64,000 nt of DNA, taken from Clostridia bacterium (lineage in GTDB: Bacteria > Bacillota > Clostridia > TANB77 > CAG-508). This document shows, in pieces, positions 61,631-64,000 of the stretch. Position 1 is the first letter of the stretch, and each line of letters starts with the position of its first letter. The notes beneath the pieces are model-generated. The model saw only the letters and a program-made list of their open reading frames with translations. It made no database searches and had not been told where the DNA came from. The stretch spans positions 1 through 64,000 of the forward strand of contig JAFWNQ010000024.1 in the NCBI GenBank assembly GCA_017510245.1, in the 5' to 3' direction. The translations under genes and the position numbers were made by a program.

Positions 61631-62635
61631 ATGAGTGAAGATATAGCAATCGATTTAGGAACAGCTAACGTTATTATTTACATTAAAGGTAAAGGAATTG
61701 TATTAAGAGAACCTTCAATGGTAGCTGTTAACAAAGACACAAAAGAAGTTATTGCTATTGGAAATGAAGCTAGTAAAATGCTAGGAAGAACTCCAAACAA
61801 TATTGAAGTTATTAAACCACTAAAAGATGGTGTTATATCAAATTTTACTTTAACAGGGAAAATGCTTAGACATTACATAAATAAAGCATGTAAGAGTAAG
61901 TTTTTTCCTCCTAGAATTATGATTTGTGTTCCATCACAAATCACTGAAGTAGAAAAAAGAGCAGTAATTGATGTTGCAATGCAATCTGGTGCCAAAAGAG
62001 TATATTTGATTGAAGAACCTGTTGCGGCTGCTATTGGAGCAGGTATTGATATTGCAAAACCATCAGGAAATCTAGTCATAGATATAGGAGGTGGCACAAC
62101 TGATATTGCTGTTATTTCTATGGGTAGCTCGGTAATGAGTACATCAGTTAAAGTAGCTGGAAATAGATTTGACCAGACATTAATTAGACTATTAAAAAGA
62201 AGATATAGAACCCTAATTGGAGAAAGAACTGCAGAACAAATAAAAATGAGTGTTGGCTGTGTTTATCCAAGAGTAGAAAATATTGGAATGAAAGTTAGGG
62301 GAAGAAGTCTTACAACTGGACTTCCAGTAGAAATTGAAGTGGGCTCTAAGGATGTAATGCAGGCATTACTAAATGATAGCTTAAAAATAGTAGATGCAGT
62401 TAAAAATACAATAGAAAAGACACCACCAGAGCTTGTTGAAGATATTAGTAATAATGGAATTTATATGACTGGTGGAGGCAGCTTACTTTATGGAATGGAT
62501 AAGCTAATAGAAAAAAGCACAGGAATAAGTGTAATAGTGCCAGATGATGCAATTTCTTGTGTTGCAATTGGTACAGGAAAAGCACTAAATAATTTAGATT
62601 TACTAGATGCAAAATCTCGAAATGGTAAAGGATAG
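61631..62635 (+). CDS. mreB: MreB/Mbl-family rod-shape actin homologue
   Basis: 334 residues. Actin-fold ATPase with phosphate loops 'I-D-L-G-T-A-N' (5-11) and 'I-D-I-G-G-G-T-T-D-I-A' (about 155), and adenosine motif 'M-T-G-G-G-S-L'. It organises side-wall peptidoglycan synthesis with MreC, RodA and PBP2. mreC and mreD do not follow, which favours an Mbl or MreBH-type paralogue. AAGGA is about 13 bases before ATG 61631, a rather long spacing. The next gene starts three bases after the stop. Confidence 0.94.
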   Translation: MSEDIAIDLGTANVIIYIKGKGIVLREPSMVAVNKDTKEVIAIGNEASKMLGRTPNNIEVIKPLKDGVISNFTLTGKMLRHYINKACKSKFFPPRIMICVPSQITEVEKRAVIDVAMQSGAKRVYLIEEPVAAAIGAGIDIAKPSGNLVIDIGGGTTDIAVISMGSSVMSTSVKVAGNRFDQTLIRLLKRRYRTLIGERTAEQIKMSVGCVYPRVENIGMKVRGRSLTTGLPVEIEVGSKDVMQALLNDSLKIVDAVKNTIEKTPPELVEDISNNGIYMTGGGSLLYGMDKLIEKSTGISVIVPDDAISCVAIGTGKALNNLDLLDAKSRNGKG

Positions 62636-62638
62636 ATT

Positions 62639-63205
62639 ATGAATAAAACTAAAAGAAAAATATTTGAAACTTCAATGAAATTATTTGCAGAGAAGGGATA
62701 TGACGGAACTAGTATTGAAGAAATAACATCTGTTGTAGGTGTTGCTAAAGGAACGTTATATTATCATTTTTCAAGCAAAGAAGAAATTTTTAATTTTCTA
62801 GTTGAAGAAGGAATGAATTTATTAAAAAATAGTATTAAGATAAAAACAAATAAACAAGAAAAGTATATAGATAAATTAAGAGCTGTTTTATTGATACAAA
62901 TAAAAATAGTAGCTAAGTATGAAAACTTTATATCTATTGTTCTTAGTGAGCTATGGGGAAATAGTAGTAGAAGCATTACATGTAGAAACTACTTAAATGA
63001 ATACTTAGAAATTATAAAAGAAATATTACATAAAGGAATTAAGAATAAAGAAATAAGAATTATTGATAAAAATATTGTAGCTGACGAAATTTTTGGTATG
63101 GTTTGCACATCTTTATACTACGCAAAGAATAATGAGCTAGTTATAGAAAAGCTTTTTAAAGAACAAGATAACACATTAGTTAGAGGTTTAAGATACTCAG
63201 AATAA
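62639..63205 (+). CDS. TetR/AcrR-family transcriptional regulator
   Basis: 188 residues. The N-terminal helix-turn-helix has the family pattern 'A-E-K-G-Y-D-G-T-S-I-E-E-I' and 'V-A-K-G-T-L-Y-Y-H-F-S-S-K-E-E-I-F' (about 20-52); the rest is an all-helical ligand-binding domain. Starts three bases after the MreB-family gene without its own clear ribosome site, so translation is coupled. The following acyl-CoA synthetase gene suggests a lipid- or acyl-CoA-sensing role like FadR/FabT-type TetR members; inference. Confidence 0.92.
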   Translation: MNKTKRKIFETSMKLFAEKGYDGTSIEEITSVVGVAKGTLYYHFSSKEEIFNFLVEEGMNLLKNSIKIKTNKQEKYIDKLRAVLLIQIKIVAKYENFISIVLSELWGNSSRSITCRNYLNEYLEIIKEILHKGIKNKEIRIIDKNIVADEIFGMVCTSLYYAKNNELVIEKLFKEQDNTLVRGLRYSE

Positions 63206-63231
63206 ATGTAAGATTATAAGGAGTAGTATTT

Positions 63232-64000
63232 ATGAATATTAATCTAAAAAAATTGAAATTGAATTTTGGAAAAATCAATATGAAGTCTGCAGAAGAATTT
63301 GACAAAATGAATATTGATTATGATAATTTAAAAAGAGAGGGCATGAAAAAGAAAAAAGGTCCATATCCACATACAGACTATAAAACAGTTAAAGAGTTTT
63401 TCTATCGTTCAGCTGAATTATATGGGGATAAAGCTTGTATTTTAGAAAAACCAAATCATAAAGAAGAGTATAAGACAGTAACATACAGTGAGTTTAAAGA
63501 AGATGTTAATGCGCTAGGCACTGGATTAATAAAAGTGTTAAATCAAAGAAATAAAAGAGTTGTTATAGTAGGAGAAACACAATATGGGTGGTATGTTTCA
63601 TATATGGCAATGCTTTGTGGAGTAGGAATTGCTGTTCCAATTGATAGGGAACTTCCATATAATGAGCTTGAAAACTTAGTAAAAAGATCTAAAGCAACAG
63701 CAATTATTTATTCTCCAAAAAAAGCTGATGATATAAAGAAAATAAGAGATAAAGTAAAAGAAGTAGAATACTTTATAGAAATGAAATCAGATAAACCATT
63801 AGACGGAAAAGATATCGGACTAAATAGTTTAATTGAAACAGGAAGAAATATTATAAAATCTGGTGATGACGAGTTTGAAAACATTCCAATTGATCCAGAA
63901 GAGTTTAAATTATTAATATTTACATCAGGAACTACTTCAGATGCTAAAGGTGTTATGATATGTAACAGAAATTTAGCAGAGAATATTAATGCAATAACTG
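63232..64000 (+). CDS. Long-chain acyl-CoA synthetase-like AMP-binding enzyme, 3' truncated by window
   Basis: ATG 63232 follows AAGGAG by eight bases and the frame runs off the end (256 residues seen). An adenylate-forming N-terminal domain begins about residue 45 ('Y-P-H-T-D-Y-K-T-V-K-E-F-F'), and the AMP-binding P-loop L-L-I-F-T-S-G-T-T-S-D-A-K-G-V lies at about 228-242. It would activate a fatty acid to acyl-AMP and acyl-CoA. TetR regulator directly upstream. Confidence 0.88.
   Translation, partial: MNINLKKLKLNFGKINMKSAEEFDKMNIDYDNLKREGMKKKKGPYPHTDYKTVKEFFYRSAELYGDKACILEKPNHKEEYKTVTYSEFKEDVNALGTGLIKVLNQRNKRVVIVGETQYGWYVSYMAMLCGVGIAVPIDRELPYNELENLVKRSKATAIIYSPKKADDIKKIRDKVKEVEYFIEMKSDKPLDGKDIGLNSLIETGRNIIKSGDDEFENIPIDPEEFKLLIFTSGTTSDAKGVMICNRNLAENINAIT

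Overview
The window reads as a stretch of chromosome from a low-G+C, Gram-positive member of the Clostridia, roughly 30% G+C by eye. It carries an orderly core of Firmicutes housekeeping genes together with spore-formation genes: sigH, gpr, whiA and a CotH-type protein. SigA-type promoters (TTGACA, about 17 bp, TATAAT) and strong purine-rich Shine-Dalgarno sites precede most operons. The surface-protein repertoire (pilin-like leaders joined to Ig-like, LamG-like, BspA-type repeat or InlB-type modules) suggests an uncultured host-associated lineage; that is inference.

Layout. 1-1.5 kb: the 3' end of an Ig-like repeat surface protein with a C-terminal NlpC/P60-like domain. 1.6-4.6 kb: rpsA and typA. 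4.7-8.9 kb: an accessory operon with a 43-aa ORF, a protein of tandem helix-turn-helix-like repeats, an acidic protein and a pilin-like/LamG-like protein. 9-15.8 kb: O-methyltransferase, rpsO, pnp, a membrane glycosyltransferase, a P-loop/Asp23-like protein and a cmk-plsC fusion. 15.9-22 kb: a second accessory cluster with two paralogous pilin-like BspA-type repeat proteins (one frameshifted), a polytopic membrane protein and a CotH-family protein. 22-28.2 kb: truB and a probable 6S RNA on the minus strand, then prmC, whiA, hemW and unknowns. 28.3-30.7 kb: two tRNA genes, a decayed frame and a third accessory pilin-like gene. 31-43.5 kb: flavin reductase, phosphate transport, a CNNM/CorC-type protein, ftsY, a UPF0182 protein, pgsA, ligA and DUF4116. 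43.9-64 kb: rqcH, sigH, tRNA-Thr, a heterodimeric ABC exporter, a HAD protein, an RluA-type enzyme, TraX, gpr, a sortase, asnB, yqeG, a prepilin peptidase, an M24 peptidase, an MreB-family gene, a TetR regulator and a truncated acyl-CoA synthetase.

Four signals stand out. (1) The three accessory surface-protein clusters are each preceded by 3-4 exactly 11-bp-phased copies of TAATAAAAATG, which looks like a shared operator. (2) The four complete pilin-like proteins share a hydrophobic leader of the form G-I-T-L-(I/V)-A, which lacks the usual pilin Glu5. A prepilin peptidase gene lies at 59.6 kb, so they could form one export or surface-display system. (3) Five short transcription units (35.7, 43.6, 46.7, 48.0 and 58.9 kb, the last on the minus strand) each have a host-like promoter, a small orphan ORF and a strong G+C-rich terminator. 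The ORFs look richer in G+C than their neighbours, although I measured this for only one. (4) Intergenic regions carry a family of GGGACG-type palindromes and two other elements with terminal inverted repeats.
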